From Algoriphagus alkaliphilus (GTDB lineage: Bacteria; Bacteroidota; Bacteroidia; Cytophagales; Cyclobacteriaceae), in NCBI RefSeq assembly GCF_900103735.1, contig NZ_FMXE01000040.1, forward strand, positions 1-41,653: a stretch of 41,653 nucleotides of DNA. The letters are read 5' to 3'. Shown piece by piece: positions 26,965 to 34,941 of the stretch. Below the pieces are notes generated by a model that saw nothing but the letters and a program-made list of their open reading frames with translations, did no database searches and had not been told where the DNA came from. The position numbers and the translations under genes were made by a program. Numbering within the stretch: the stretch's first letter is position 1; each line of letters starts with the position of its first letter.

Positions 26965-27459
26965 TCAAAGCCCCTTTCGTACAAATTTGAACTCCTCGAT
27001 TTTTCTTTCTCCGTTTTGAGTTAAAGCCAATTGGTAGATCATTTCGTTGCCAATCCGCTCGATGGTCAATCCATGAAACCATACTTTGTTTTCACCTAAT
27101 TCAATCAGCCGAAATGTTGTCCATTCTTCTCGATCTTCCCATCCCGATAGATCAGGGCCGAAATGCTTGAGTTTCATAGATACGCTTTCACCTTCCTGTA
27201 CCAAATTCATAAATTCGGAAAAAACCAATTTTCCACCTTCCCAAAATCGAAACGTGCCGATCATGTGTCCGTCCACGGCAGGCATCCAGACTTCTTCACA
27301 ATCCCCACCCAATCCCGGGCCGGTCCAATAGCCCACCATCCAATTGAGGCCTTCGACATTTCCTTTGCCGGGAGCTTGATCAGCCTCAAGTTGTCTGACT
27401 TGAGCAACTAAGAAATGACTAAATGTCAGAAAAAGGGTGAGCGTGAAAAGTGCCTTCAT
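26965..27459 (-). CDS. Exported DUF6265 protein
   Basis: 164 residues with a signal peptide (MKALFTLTLFLTFSHFLVAQ). The mature part, LNWMVGYWTGPGLGGDCEEVWMPAVDGHMIGTFRFWEGGKLVFSEFMN, matches DUF6265, an uncharacterised family of Bacteroidota and other bacteria with a beta-rich, lipocalin-like pattern. Function unknown. Probably periplasmic. It converges on the GT-C-like gene with a 9-base gap and does not belong to the glycan cassette. Confidence 0.82.
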   Translation of the reverse strand: MKALFTLTLFLTFSHFLVAQVRQLEADQAPGKGNVEGLNWMVGYWTGPGLGGDCEEVWMPAVDGHMIGTFRFWEGGKLVFSEFMNLVQEGESVSMKLKHFGPDLSGWEDREEWTTFRLIELGENKVWFHGLTIERIGNEMIYQLALTQNGERKIEEFKFVRKGL

Positions 27460-27493
27460 CGTCTGGTTTTTGGTTGGCTGAAGTTACAAAAAA

Positions 27494-27808
27494 TCAGCTA
27501 TCGTGCCGTTTGGGGATATCGGGATTGACGAAAGTAAAGCCACGGGCTTCATCTCCTTCAAAAAAGTCAATCTGCATTCCCATCAGAAACATGTAATGCT
27601 TTTTCTCGATCAAAACAGGAATTCCGTCAATCTCAAACTGCTGATCCTCAGCTTTTGGCTTATCAAATCCCAATGCATAAGCCATACCGCCACAGCCTCC
27701 GCCTTTGACACCCACTCGCAAATAATAGTCTGTGGGGATATTCTTGGTAGCCATGATGTGTTTGATTTCAGCCTCGGCTTTTTCAGTGATAGAAATGGGA
27801 ATCAGCAT
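27494..27808 (-). CDS. A-type Fe-S (HesB/IscA) fold protein lacking the C-terminal CxC
   Basis: 104 residues. The fold is clear: ITEKAEAEIKHIM, YYLRVGVKGGGCGGMAYALGF with the first conserved cysteine, then FEGDEARGFTFVNPDIPKRHDS. A typical IscA/ErpA ends NPN...C-G-C; here the two C-terminal cysteines are absent, while the second copy in this window (33304-33630) has them. It may keep the fold but bind clusters or iron differently, or not at all. It is divergent from the DUF7935 operon, with 113 bases between. Confidence 0.82.
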   Translation of the reverse strand: MLIPISITEKAEAEIKHIMATKNIPTDYYLRVGVKGGGCGGMAYALGFDKPKAEDQQFEIDGIPVLIEKKHYMFLMGMQIDFFEGDEARGFTFVNPDIPKRHDS

Positions 27809-27921
27809 GCCGTCAAAATCAAAGTTTTAGGAATTTGGTTCGTGTTTAGGCTCAAATTTACAGATTCGGCCGATTTTTTGACTGATTAGAAATGCTGATA
27901 TTCGAATACAAAAAAATCACA

Positions 27922-28443
27922 ATGGATTATTTACTGGATTTATTAAAAATCATTTTGCCGGCAGGTATTGTCTTGTATGGCATGTACCTCGTGGTCGTTT
28001 CTTTTCTTTCCAAAGAGCGGGAGAAATTGTTGATTGACCTCAAAACTCAAAACACTCAAGTCGTACTTCCGATCCGACTCCAGGCGGCCGAGCGGCTTTG
28101 CCTGCTATTGGAGCGAATCACGCCCAATAATTTGGTGAGAAGGTCTAATCCCAGTCAATTTTCTGCGGCAGAGCTTCATCCTCAGCTTTTGGCCGAGGTT
28201 CGAGAGGAATTCAATCATAACCTCAGTCAGCAGGTTTATTTTTCAGAAGAAACTTGGGAAGCTGTAAGACGCGCTGTGGAGGATGTAACCACCTTATTGA
28301 ATTTAAGCCGTCAATCGCTACATGCCGAAGCAAGTGGAATGGATCTGGCAAAAGCTATTTTCGCACAATCACTTGAGCAAAAAAACGATGCTATATCCTA
28401 TGCGCTTCGACAAGTGAAATCTGAAATCCAACTTCATTTCTAA
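27922..28443 (+). CDS. DUF7935 membrane-anchored protein, Bacteroidota-specific
   Basis: 173 residues from the ATG at 27922 (an earlier ATG at 27892 is less likely). One N-terminal membrane segment (LLDLLKIILPAGIVLYGMYLVVVSFL) is followed by a helical cytoplasmic domain. The conserved block RLQAAERLCLLLERITPNNLVRR and HNLSQQVYFSEETWEAVRRAVEDV fits DUF7935. No function is known. First of a tight operon: YkvA-type protein (4-base gap), thioredoxin-like, Rossmann oxidoreductase and dtd. Confidence 0.8.
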   Translation: MDYLLDLLKIILPAGIVLYGMYLVVVSFLSKEREKLLIDLKTQNTQVVLPIRLQAAERLCLLLERITPNNLVRRSNPSQFSAAELHPQLLAEVREEFNHNLSQQVYFSEETWEAVRRAVEDVTTLLNLSRQSLHAEASGMDLAKAIFAQSLEQKNDAISYALRQVKSEIQLHF

Positions 28444-28447
28444 GCCA

Positions 28448-28858
28448 ATGACAACCTTCACTTCTAAGACCTCCGAAATTGTTGAAAAAGCGAAAATGCT
28501 TTTTGGAAAACAGGTAGACGTAATTATCCGACAGGAGCAGAAAGTGGTAGAACTTGTCCAAAATGTGGGAAAAAGGTTGTTAAAATTGGCTCATAACCCG
28601 AAAGTTCAAAAGCTGACAGCACCTATTCAGGTTTTTATTCGAATGATCAAAGCACATTTTGGAGGACAACATAAAATGGCATTGAGTTCACTTGGAATGA
28701 TTGTATTGGCCATGGTTTATTTCGTTTCGCCCATTGATTTGATTCCCGATTTTCTTGGGATTTTCGGATTTGCGGACGATCTATCGGTGATTTTGGCTGT
28801 CTATGCCAAATTGAAGGATGAAGTTGATCAATTTTTAGAGTGGGAGCGAACTCAGTAA
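28448..28858 (+). CDS. DUF1232 (YkvA-type) membrane protein
   Basis: 136 residues. The C-terminal part has the YkvA signature VYFVSPIDLIPDFLGIFGFADDLSVILAVY, one or two hydrophobic segments, with a charged N-terminal helix before it. The family is widespread and functionally undefined. It follows DUF7935 by 4 bases and precedes the thioredoxin-like gene by 34 bases. No signal peptide. Confidence 0.85.
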   Translation: MTTFTSKTSEIVEKAKMLFGKQVDVIIRQEQKVVELVQNVGKRLLKLAHNPKVQKLTAPIQVFIRMIKAHFGGQHKMALSSLGMIVLAMVYFVSPIDLIPDFLGIFGFADDLSVILAVYAKLKDEVDQFLEWERTQ

Positions 28859-28892
28859 CAAACTCTTCTGTTCTCCCACAAATCTTTAATAA

Positions 28893-29513
28893 ATGGAATT
28901 TTTAAGTCACCCGGTTACTCAAAAGGTAATCGATCAAGGTTTTTCCTACTCTAAATTTGTTGAGTTTACAGAGCAATTGGTTAGGGAAAATCGAACTACC
29001 GGATCAAATCAAAGCGAAGCGTACCTTGAGTATACCAAGATGTGTCTTCAGCGGATGAGACGTTGGGACAAAACAGCCAAAGTATCCCCTAAAATTAAAA
29101 AACTCGTGCAATCCATTCAGGAAGCTCAAGTTTGGTTGCTGATTACGGAAGCTTGGTGCGGAGACGGTTCCCAATCTATTCCTTATCTGGCTAAATTGGC
29201 AGAGCTCAACCCGAAAATCGAGCTTAGGATTATTATGCGGGATGAATTCCCCGAAATCATGGACGCCTATCTTACCCATGGTGCTAGATCAATTCCTAAG
29301 TTAGTGGCTTTTACCCGGGACTTGAAGGTTGAGCTTTTCACTTGGGGACCAAAGCCAAATTACCTTTTAACTAGACACAAGGAATACAAACACGATTCTA
29401 AGGGAAAGTCCTACAAAGAATTTTTGGAAGAAATTCACCTTTGGTACGCAAGAAATAAAAATCAGGACTTAGAGTCAGAGCTTTTACCTTTGATCCAATC
29501 TACGCTACTTTGA
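28893..29513 (+). CDS. Thioredoxin-family protein with a single active-site cysteine (EAWCGDGSQ)
   Basis: 206 residues. The core is thioredoxin-like: VWLLITEAWCGDGSQSIPYLAKLAEL, MRDEFPEIMDAYLTHGARSIPKLVAF, with the cis-proline. WCGDG has only one cysteine, and most members of this cytoplasmic subgroup in Bacteroidota share it. The N-terminal 90 residues are helical. Function is unassigned; it may act as a thiol-dependent regulator or bacilliredoxin-like protein. It starts 34 bases after YkvA and ends 4 bases before the Rossmann gene. Confidence 0.8.
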   Translation: MEFLSHPVTQKVIDQGFSYSKFVEFTEQLVRENRTTGSNQSEAYLEYTKMCLQRMRRWDKTAKVSPKIKKLVQSIQEAQVWLLITEAWCGDGSQSIPYLAKLAELNPKIELRIIMRDEFPEIMDAYLTHGARSIPKLVAFTRDLKVELFTWGPKPNYLLTRHKEYKHDSKGKSYKEFLEEIHLWYARNKNQDLESELLPLIQSTLL

Positions 29514-29517
29514 TCCC

Positions 29518-30237
29518 ATGAAAATCGCATTAATATCCGGTACTTCCGGTCTTGTTGGTATGCAGTTGCTTCATCAGCTATTACAGGGAAAAGAATATGA
29601 TTATGTCCTGAGCGTCGGCAGAAGGAAGCTGGCGCTAAAACACGAAAAACTGGTTCAAATCGACGGAGATCTCTCCAAAATCAACAGTTGGGACTGGCAG
29701 GAAAAAGTGAATGCTCAATCACTAGGTGGTGCATACCATGGATTAATAGAAACCATTTCCACTAAAACAGCTGAAATCCACGCCTTTTCAAGTCTTGGAA
29801 CGACGATCAAAGTAGCCGGTTCGAAGGAACAGTTCTATGCCATTGACCATGATTTGGTGATTGAATTTGCCCGATGGGCAAAAAAGATAGGAGCATCAAA
29901 ATTCCTGTATGTTTCCGCTTTAGGTGCAGATTCCAAGTCTTCAGTTTTTTATAATAAGGTAAAAGGTGAAACGGAAAATGATCTCAAATCCATTCAATTT
30001 GGATATTTAGGTTTGTTCCGACCTTCACTTTTGCTTGGAAATAGAAGTGAATTCCGCTTTGGAGAGCTGGTCGCGACGATTTTCATGAAACCTTTGGTTT
30101 GGCTCAAACTGGCAAAAAATATCCGGCCGATCTATGATTATCAGGTGGCCAAAGCATTGGTAAAAAAAGCCCTTGCCACTAATTCAAGTGCAGTGGAAGT
30201 GGTGCTCTCCGGACAAATGCAAGATTTAAGCAAATGA
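29518..30237 (+). CDS. NAD(P)-binding Rossmann oxidoreductase, HTATIP2/SDR-like
   Basis: 239 residues. Glycine-rich loop SGTSGLVGMQLLHQLL at the N-terminus; FLYVSALGADSKSSVFYNKVKGETE keeps the YxxxK-like pair (Y and K in FYNKVK) seen in atypical SDRs, and LFRPSLLLGNRSEFRFGE resembles the HTATIP2/TIP30 group. Substrate unknown. The stop overlaps the dtd start as ATGA (30234-30237), so translation is coupled. Confidence 0.8.
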   Translation: MKIALISGTSGLVGMQLLHQLLQGKEYDYVLSVGRRKLALKHEKLVQIDGDLSKINSWDWQEKVNAQSLGGAYHGLIETISTKTAEIHAFSSLGTTIKVAGSKEQFYAIDHDLVIEFARWAKKIGASKFLYVSALGADSKSSVFYNKVKGETENDLKSIQFGYLGLFRPSLLLGNRSEFRFGELVATIFMKPLVWLKLAKNIRPIYDYQVAKALVKKALATNSSAVEVVLSGQMQDLSK

Positions 30238-30686
30238 TCGCAGTCATTCAGCGTGTTACCGAATCTGCCGTTAAAATTGACGGAAAAATAAAGTCCGAGA
30301 TCGGCCTAGGTTTAATGATTCTATTGGGAATAGAGGATGCCGACAATCAGGAAGACATCGAGTGGCTTTCCAAAAAGATCGTAAATCTCAGGATTTTTCC
30401 AGACGAAAACGGGGTGATGAACCGAAGTGTCATGGAAGTTGGAGGAGAGATTTTATTGATCTCTCAGTTTACACTTCATGCAAGTACAAAAAAGGGAAAT
30501 CGTCCGTCCTACATCAAGGCGGCCAAACCAGACATCGCTGTCCCGATGTATGAAAAGATGATTGCAACGCTTGAAACTGAACTGGGAAAATCAATCGGAA
30601 CCGGCGAGTTTGGGGCCGATATGAAAGTCAGTCTGATCAATGATGGTCCGGTGACTATTGTGATGGATTCGAAAAACCGGGTGTAG
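30234..30686 (+). CDS. dtd: D-aminoacyl-tRNA deacylase
   Basis: 150 residues, the normal Dtd length. Starts MIAVIQRVTESAVKIDG. The two hallmark motifs are present: ISQFTLHAST (SQ-TL-A) and INDGPVTIVMDS (N-GPVT). Dtd hydrolyses D-amino acids wrongly charged on tRNA. It is last of the operon that begins with DUF7935. The four-base ATGA overlap with the preceding gene suggests translational coupling. Confidence 0.95.
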   Translation: MIAVIQRVTESAVKIDGKIKSEIGLGLMILLGIEDADNQEDIEWLSKKIVNLRIFPDENGVMNRSVMEVGGEILLISQFTLHASTKKGNRPSYIKAAKPDIAVPMYEKMIATLETELGKSIGTGEFGADMKVSLINDGPVTIVMDSKNRV

Positions 30687-30718
30687 GAAAAGAAACTAAC
30701 CTGAATTTTTCAATAATT

Positions 30719-31063
30719 TTAATCCGGTTCATTGACCATGAAGTCTTCCAAAGCTTTTTCAACAAATTGATTCAGAGAGTAGCCTTTGATCATTGCTTTT
30801 CGGGCAGCTTTTTGATGAAGTTCAGGTTTGATTCTGACATTGAACGTACCCTTGTAGGACTTTTAAGGTTTTTTCCCAATCTCAGTGCAGGTTTCGATAT
30901 AATCTTCAACAGCCTCAGCGAAAGCTGTTTTCAAATCGGCTACAGTGGCTCCTTCAAAGGTTACCAAATCATCAATTCCTTCTATTTTTCCATGAAAAAC
31001 TTTGTCCTCTGCCGAATAGGACACCGATCCGATGAAGTTTTTGTATTCAAGCGTATTTTTCAT
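30719..31063 (-). pseudogene. hicB: HicB-family antitoxin, interrupted by an in-frame stop
   Basis: The first 66 codons encode the HicB N-terminal domain (KNTLEYKNFIGSVSYSAEDKVFHGKIEGIDDLVTFEGATVADLKTAF). Then a TAA at 30863-30865 appears, and the same frame carries on for 48 codons encoding the typical HicB C-terminal DNA-binding ribbon-helix-helix: SYKGTFNVRIKPELHQKAAR and NQFVEKALEDFMV, ending at 30719. One base (TAA for GAA) would restore a full 114-residue protein, since HicB proteins often have KPE at this point. Either a recent nonsense mutation or a sequencing error. No hicA toxin gene is seen: a MITE-like repeat begins 14 bases upstream of the start. Confidence 0.83.
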
Positions 31064-31076
31064 AGAAGTTCCTCTT

Positions 31077-31243
31077 TTTTAAATATGATTATCCGCAATT
31101 CTACCAGTTTGCTAAAATTGAAATTGCAAAAAGCGGATAATCGTCGACAGACGACCGTCCACAGTCCACAGCTCGTCTCATCGGACTTCTATCCTTATTT
31201 CCTATGGCTACTGGTAAGAAAGCGGATATACAGATTTTTAAAA
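31077..31243 (-). repeat. MITE-like 167-bp repeat, copy B (inverted relative to copy A)
   Basis: The ends are TTTTAAATATGATTATCCGC (31077-31096) and, read back, TTTTAAAAATCTGTATATCC. The internal block on the minus strand reads GAGCTGTGGACTGTGGACGG, close to copy A at 14838-15004. The hairpin arms GATTATCCGC (31087-31096) and GCGGATAATC (31133-31142) are preserved. Same length as copy A, opposite orientation. It sits directly upstream of the broken hicB, where a hicA gene or the hicB promoter would be expected. Confidence 0.78.
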
Positions 31244-31365
31244 TATTGATCAATTCCAAAATCACGTAAGTTTTCAAAATCGATGAAGGATGAGGTTTAT
31301 GAAGCCGAATAAAAATTTGTCTTAACTATAGTAAATACCTTTCTGAATATTATGCGTGTAATTTT

Positions 31366-31412
31366 CCCCACAGATTTTCGCAGAAAAATACACAGATTGA
31401 CACAGATTTTTT
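31366..31412. repeat. CACAGATT-type word repeat, copy 1
   Basis: Contains CCCACAGATTTTCGCAG then TACACAGATTGACACAGATT. One of three such copies around thiL; two 10-base TCTTGATACT direct repeats (31422-31431, 31436-31445) follow it. No coding frame. Confidence 0.7.
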
Positions 31413-31457
31413 TGCTGCAAATCTTGATACTTAAGTCTTGATACTAACGTCTTTTTT

Positions 31458-32486
31458 CTAGAAATGCTTCCAGCCCTGTGCCTTCAATTGTACAGCAGTT
31501 CCGCTTTTGGTCACCAAGAATTTTCCCTCTTCTGGTTTTGTGATATGACCGATAAAGTGGATGTCTGAGTGTTTTTCCAACTTGGCGAAATCTTTCTGAT
31601 CGATCGTGAAAAGCAACTCATAATCTTCACCACCATTCAAGACACAGGTGATTGGGTCTAAATTTAGCTCTACTGCAGTGTCAAAGGTCTGCTTATCTAT
31701 CGGGAGTTTGTCTTCATAGATTGTAGCCCCAACGCCTGATGCCTTGCAGATATGGAAAATCTCCGAAGCTAATCCGTCTGAAATATCCATCATGCTGGTA
31801 GGGACAATACCTAATTCCCGCATTTCATGGATGATATCCATTCTTGCATCCGGTCGGAGTTGACGTCCGGTCACTACGGTGTATTTTTCCAGGTCAGGAC
31901 GCATGTCAGGATTAGCGAGGAAGACTTGCTTTTCCCGCTCCAGAATTTGCAATCCAACCAAAGCCGATCCCAAATCCCCGGTTACACAAAGAATATCATT
32001 GACTTTGGCGCCGGATCTGTAAGTGATTTGCTCTTTTTGTGCTTCACCGATAGCAGTAACTGAGATCACTAATCCACCTCTGGAGGCTGTTGTGTCTCCA
32101 CCGACCAAATCCACTCCATAATGCTCACAAGCGGCGTTGATGCCTTCATAGAGTGCATCTACTGCTTCCACGGAAAAGCGATTGGAGAGCGCAATGCTTA
32201 CGGTGATTTGCTTTGGAATTGCATTCATCGCTGCCACATCGGAGATATTCACTGCCACAGCTTTGAAACCCACATGAGTCAGAGGAGCGTAAGAAAGATC
32301 GAAGTGAACTCTTTCTAGCAAAAGATCAGTAGTCACTACTTTGACATGATCTCCCGCCTCGATTACCGCCGCATCATCTCCGATGCCTTTGACAGTTCCT
32401 GGGTTTTTGATTACTACTGTTGAATTCAGGTGATCAATCAGGCCAAACTCACCCAATTCACTGATTTCTGTTCTCTTTTCAGACAT
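31458..32486 (-). CDS. thiL: Thiamine-monophosphate kinase
   Basis: 342 residues. Starts RTEISELGEFGLIDHL. GIGDDAAVIEAG is the N-terminal AIRS/PurM-like metal site, VKVVTTDLLLERVHFDL and GFKAVAVNISDVAAMNA are the ThiL signature, and GGDTTASRGG and MDISDGLASEI mark the ATP and substrate sites. It phosphorylates thiamine monophosphate to the pyrophosphate cofactor. No other thi genes are present. Flanked on both sides by CACAGATT repeats; the mce gene lies upstream on the same strand, 325 bases away, too far for clear operon linkage. Confidence 0.95.
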   Translation of the reverse strand: MSEKRTEISELGEFGLIDHLNSTVVIKNPGTVKGIGDDAAVIEAGDHVKVVTTDLLLERVHFDLSYAPLTHVGFKAVAVNISDVAAMNAIPKQITVSIALSNRFSVEAVDALYEGINAACEHYGVDLVGGDTTASRGGLVISVTAIGEAQKEQITYRSGAKVNDILCVTGDLGSALVGLQILEREKQVFLANPDMRPDLEKYTVVTGRQLRPDARMDIIHEMRELGIVPTSMMDISDGLASEIFHICKASGVGATIYEDKLPIDKQTFDTAVELNLDPITCVLNGGEDYELLFTIDQKDFAKLEKHSDIHFIGHITKPEEGKFLVTKSGTAVQLKAQGWKHF

Positions 32487-32522
32487 TTTGATTTACGATT
32501 TATTATTTAATCGGTATTTATT

Positions 32523-32568
32523 TCCCGCAGATTAACACAGAAAAAGACACAGATTTTCGCAGATTTAA
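32523..32568. repeat. CACAGATT-type word repeat, copy 2
   Basis: Reads CCCGCAGATTAACACAG, then GACACAGATTTTCGCAGATT. Matches copy 3 at 33691-33738 in the same orientation. Lies just upstream of thiL. Confidence 0.72.
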
Positions 32569-32639
32569 TTTTCTCCCTTATTTAGGCTATCTGCCCAAAT
32601 CTGTGACTGAAAACTTTTAACTGATCACTACCGATTTTT

Positions 32640-32811
32640 AAGACTTCTGTCATCTGACTTTCTCTCCTGCCAACTGAATCCTGCGACTGCCTACTGTTTT
32701 CAGCCTACCTCCGGAAGGTAAACTTTCTGACTTCAGCTTTCTGAATTTTGCACTTGCCTACTGCGACTGACGACTGCAAACTGGCATTGCCTACTGATCA
32801 CTGAAAACTGC
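32640..32811. repeat. Low-complexity degenerate word array (CTGCCTACTG/CTGCGACTG words)
   Basis: The stretch is built from variants of ACTGCCTACTG and GCGACTGACGACTGC, with no fixed period and no open frame. Similar words recur at 36105-36130, and a related style at 11512-11710 and 1405-1440. Confidence 0.65.
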
Positions 32812-33213
32812 CTACTGATTCTGACATAGCTCCACCAACACACCATTTGTGCTGCGAGGATGCAAAAATACCACAATTTTATTGTCAGCTCCTTGTTTTG
32901 GGGTTTCATTCAGGATTTCAAAACCTGCTTCTTTCAACCGCTTGATTTCTGCGTGAATATCTTCCACATCAAATGAGATATGATGGACGCCCTCTGATTT
33001 TTTCTCCAAATATTTCGCAATAGGACTATCAGGTCGGCTCGCTTGAAGCAACTCAACCTTGGTGTCGCCCACTTGGAAAAAACTGGTTTCCACCCCTTCA
33101 CCTTCCACGGACTCCGTCTTGTAATTCTCTTTTCCCAAAAGTCGAGTGAAGAGCTCATTGGATTTATCCAAATCTGCGACAGCTATTCCTATATGTTCGA
33201 TTTTCCTCATCAT
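32812..33213 (-). CDS. mce: Methylmalonyl-CoA epimerase
   Basis: 133 residues of the vicinal-oxygen-chelate fold. Metal ligands and signature: KIEHIGIAVADLDKS (His), GVHHISFDVEDIHAEI (His) and GVLVELCQN (Glu). It interconverts (2R)- and (2S)-methylmalonyl-CoA in propionate metabolism. The mutase genes are not nearby. The first two codons are both ATG, so the start may be one codon later. Divergent from the IscA-type gene; TAnnTTTG-like elements in the 90-base gap are consistent with separate promoters. Confidence 0.94.
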   Translation of the reverse strand: MMRKIEHIGIAVADLDKSNELFTRLLGKENYKTESVEGEGVETSFFQVGDTKVELLQASRPDSPIAKYLEKKSEGVHHISFDVEDIHAEIKRLKEAGFEILNETPKQGADNKIVVFLHPRSTNGVLVELCQNQ

Positions 33214-33231
33214 CTATTTTGTATCTTTGTT

Positions 33232-33239
33232 GCGAATCT
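33232..33239 (+). promoter_or_regulatory. Putative -7 element (TATCTTTG) for the IscA-type gene
   Basis: Exact TAnnTTTG match on the plus strand, about 65 bases before the IscA-type ATG at 33304. Confidence 0.45.
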
Positions 33240-33282
33240 TTTTTTTAATGGATGTGTTAACGATACATTCTGAAAGTAGTAT

Positions 33283-33290
33283 CAAAAGTA
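33283..33290 (-). promoter_or_regulatory. Putative -7 element (TACTTTTG on minus strand) for mce
   Basis: TAnnTTTG match on the minus strand, about 70 bases before the mce start at 33213. Crosses the putative IscA-type leader. Confidence 0.4.
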
Positions 33291-33303
33291 AAAGTATAAA
33301 AAT

Positions 33304-33630
33304 ATGATCATCGTTTCTGACAAAGCCAAAGAGCGGATTCTCGAACTCCGAAAAGAGGAAGGCCGAACTGAGAATGAAAATATACGCGTTTCTGTCAAAG
33401 GAGGAGGTTGTTCCGGTTTGATGTATGACTTGGGTTTTGATGCCACTGTGGTGGATTCAGACCATGTTTTTGAGGACAAAGGAGTTAAAATTCTGGTCGA
33501 CAGAAAAAGTCTGCTTTACCTCGCAGGAACAGTTCTTGAATTCTCAGACGGATTAAACGGCAAGGGATTTCAGTTTGTCAATCCAAACGCCAGTCGAACC
33601 TGCGGATGTGGAGAGAGTTTCTCTGTTTAA
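33304..33630 (+). CDS. HesB/IscA/ErpA-type iron-sulfur carrier, canonical
   Basis: 108 residues. The three cluster-ligand cysteines are present: VSVKGGGCSGLMYDLGF for the first, and NPNASRTCGCGESFSV for the C-terminal pair, giving a normal A-type carrier. It delivers or assembles [2Fe-2S]/[4Fe-4S] clusters. IscA and ErpA cannot be told apart from this sequence alone. The second A-type protein in this window (27494-27808) lacks the last two cysteines. A strong rho-independent terminator follows at 33657-33684. Confidence 0.92.
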   Translation: MIIVSDKAKERILELRKEEGRTENENIRVSVKGGGCSGLMYDLGFDATVVDSDHVFEDKGVKILVDRKSLLYLAGTVLEFSDGLNGKGFQFVNPNASRTCGCGESFSV

Positions 33631-33656
33631 ATTAGCGATTAAATTCAATGACAATG

Positions 33657-33684
33657 AAAGCAGCCAGAATGGTTGCTTTTTTTT
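33657..33684 (+). terminator. Rho-independent terminator of the IscA-type gene
   Basis: Stem AAAGCAGCC/GGTTGCTTT (one G-T pair), loop AGAAT, then an unbroken run of T. It lies 27 bases after the IscA-type stop codon and is the clearest intrinsic terminator in the window. Confidence 0.85.
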
Positions 33685-33690
33685 AAAGTT

Positions 33691-33738
33691 CCCACAGATT
33701 AACACAGATAAAACCCACAGATTTTCGCGGATTTTTTT
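33691..33738. repeat. CACAGATT-type word repeat, copy 3
   Basis: Reads CCCACAGATTAACACAG, then CCCACAGATTTTCGCGG. Same orientation and order as copy 2. Lies between the IscA terminator and the gcvT promoter. Confidence 0.72.
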
Positions 33739-33812
33739 CCAATAACCCTATGATAGGTTTGTTAGTTGACTAAATAACCACTTTTCTCCTTACCTAAATT
33801 GCATCCAATCCT

Positions 33813-33820
33813 TACCTTTG
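33813..33820 (+). promoter_or_regulatory. Putative -7 element (TACCTTTG) for gcvT-comB
   Basis: Exact TAnnTTTG match, 25 bases before the gcvT ATG at 33845. It also overlaps the open TTG upstream of that ATG, which argues for the ATG at 33845 as the real start. No clear -33 TTG at the usual spacing. Confidence 0.55.
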
Positions 33821-33844
33821 CCCACGATAAAAAACACCCAAATA

Positions 33845-34939
33845 ATGGAAGAGCAAATCAAATATGTCCCTCTCAATGACCTGCACATTGCCCTTGGTGG
33901 CAAAATGGTGCCTTTTGCCGGTTTCAATATGCCTGTGCGATACAGTACCGATACCGAAGAGCACCTTTGCGTACGAAATGGAGTAGGGGTTTTTGATGTA
34001 TCCCACATGGGTGAATTCATGGTGGAAGGACCTGAAGCACTCAATTTGATCCAAAAAGTCACTTCAAACGACGCTTCCAAACTGGTGATCGGACAGGCAC
34101 AATATTCCTGCTTTCCCAATGAAACAGGAGGAATCGTGGATGATTTGATCGTTTACAAGTTTGCTGAGGAAAAATACATGTTGGTAGTCAATGCCTCCAA
34201 TATTGAAAAGGATTGGGCTTGGATCAACAAGTTCAATACGATGGGAGCGAAGCTGAGTAACGTTTCAGATGCTTATTCACTTTTTGCAGTACAAGGTCCC
34301 AAAGCAATCGAAGCGGTACAGTCCCTGACTCCAGTCAATCTTTCTGAGGTGAAATTTTACCATTTCACAGTAGGTGAATTTGCAGGAGTACAGGATGTGA
34401 TCATTTCCGGCACAGGCTACACTGGCGCCGGTGGATTTGAGATTTATGTGAAAAATGCAGATGCCGAGCATGTTTGGAAGGCTATTTTTGAAGCAGGAAA
34501 AGATTTCGACATTAAGCCGATTGGTTTGGGAGCAAGAGATACATTAAGACTGGAAATGGGTTATTGCCTGTATGGAAATGACATTACAGACACCACTTCA
34601 CCTATCGAAGCCGGGCTGAGTTGGATCACCAAATTCACCAAAGAATTCACCAATTCCGAGGCGCTGAAAAAGCAGAAAGAGGCAGGAGTTACCCGCAAAC
34701 TGATTGGTTTCATTATGCAGGAAAGAGGAATTCCAAGAGGGCATTATCCAATCGTGGATGCTGCGGGCGAGGTAATCGGCGAAGTGACATCCGGTACGCA
34801 TTCCCCAAGCATGGGTGTCGGGATCGGAATGGGCTATGTGAAAACCGAATTCAGCCAGCCCGAAACCGAGATTTATATCCAAATCCGAAATAAAAACCTG
34901 AAAGCAAAAGTTGAGAAACTTCCCCTGCTGAAAGCTTAA
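33845..34939 (+). CDS. gcvT: Aminomethyltransferase (glycine cleavage T protein)
   Basis: 364 residues from the ATG at 33845; the TTG at 33818 sits on the predicted promoter. Begins [58 protein letters not shown] and the [24 protein letters not shown] block are the folate-binding and catalytic signatures. It transfers the aminomethyl carbon to tetrahydrofolate, releasing ammonia, in the glycine cleavage system. gcvH and gcvP are not in the window. The next gene, comB, starts 2 bases after the stop. Confidence 0.96.
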   Translation: MEEQIKYVPLNDLHIALGGKMVPFAGFNMPVRYSTDTEEHLCVRNGVGVFDVSHMGEFMVEGPEALNLIQKVTSNDASKLVIGQAQYSCFPNETGGIVDDLIVYKFAEEKYMLVVNASNIEKDWAWINKFNTMGAKLSNVSDAYSLFAVQGPKAIEAVQSLTPVNLSEVKFYHFTVGEFAGVQDVIISGTGYTGAGGFEIYVKNADAEHVWKAIFEAGKDFDIKPIGLGARDTLRLEMGYCLYGNDITDTTSPIEAGLSWITKFTKEFTNSEALKKQKEAGVTRKLIGFIMQERGIPRGHYPIVDAAGEVIGEVTSGTHSPSMGVGIGMGYVKTEFSQPETEIYIQIRNKNLKAKVEKLPLLKA

Positions 34940-34941
34940 GC

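Noticed and set aside
30863..30865. Recoding (readthrough or selenocysteine) of the hicB stop
   Set aside because: TAA is the least readthrough-prone stop and selenocysteine uses TGA; a point mutation or sequencing error is simpler.
30767..31249. Long plus-strand frame of 160 codons
   Set aside because: It runs antisense across the hicB gene and the MITE-like repeat and has no protein-like features.
31244..31457. hicA toxin gene upstream of hicB
   Set aside because: No HicA-like frame is visible on the minus strand; only a short protein-like fragment (DFENLRDFGIDQ) without start or motif.
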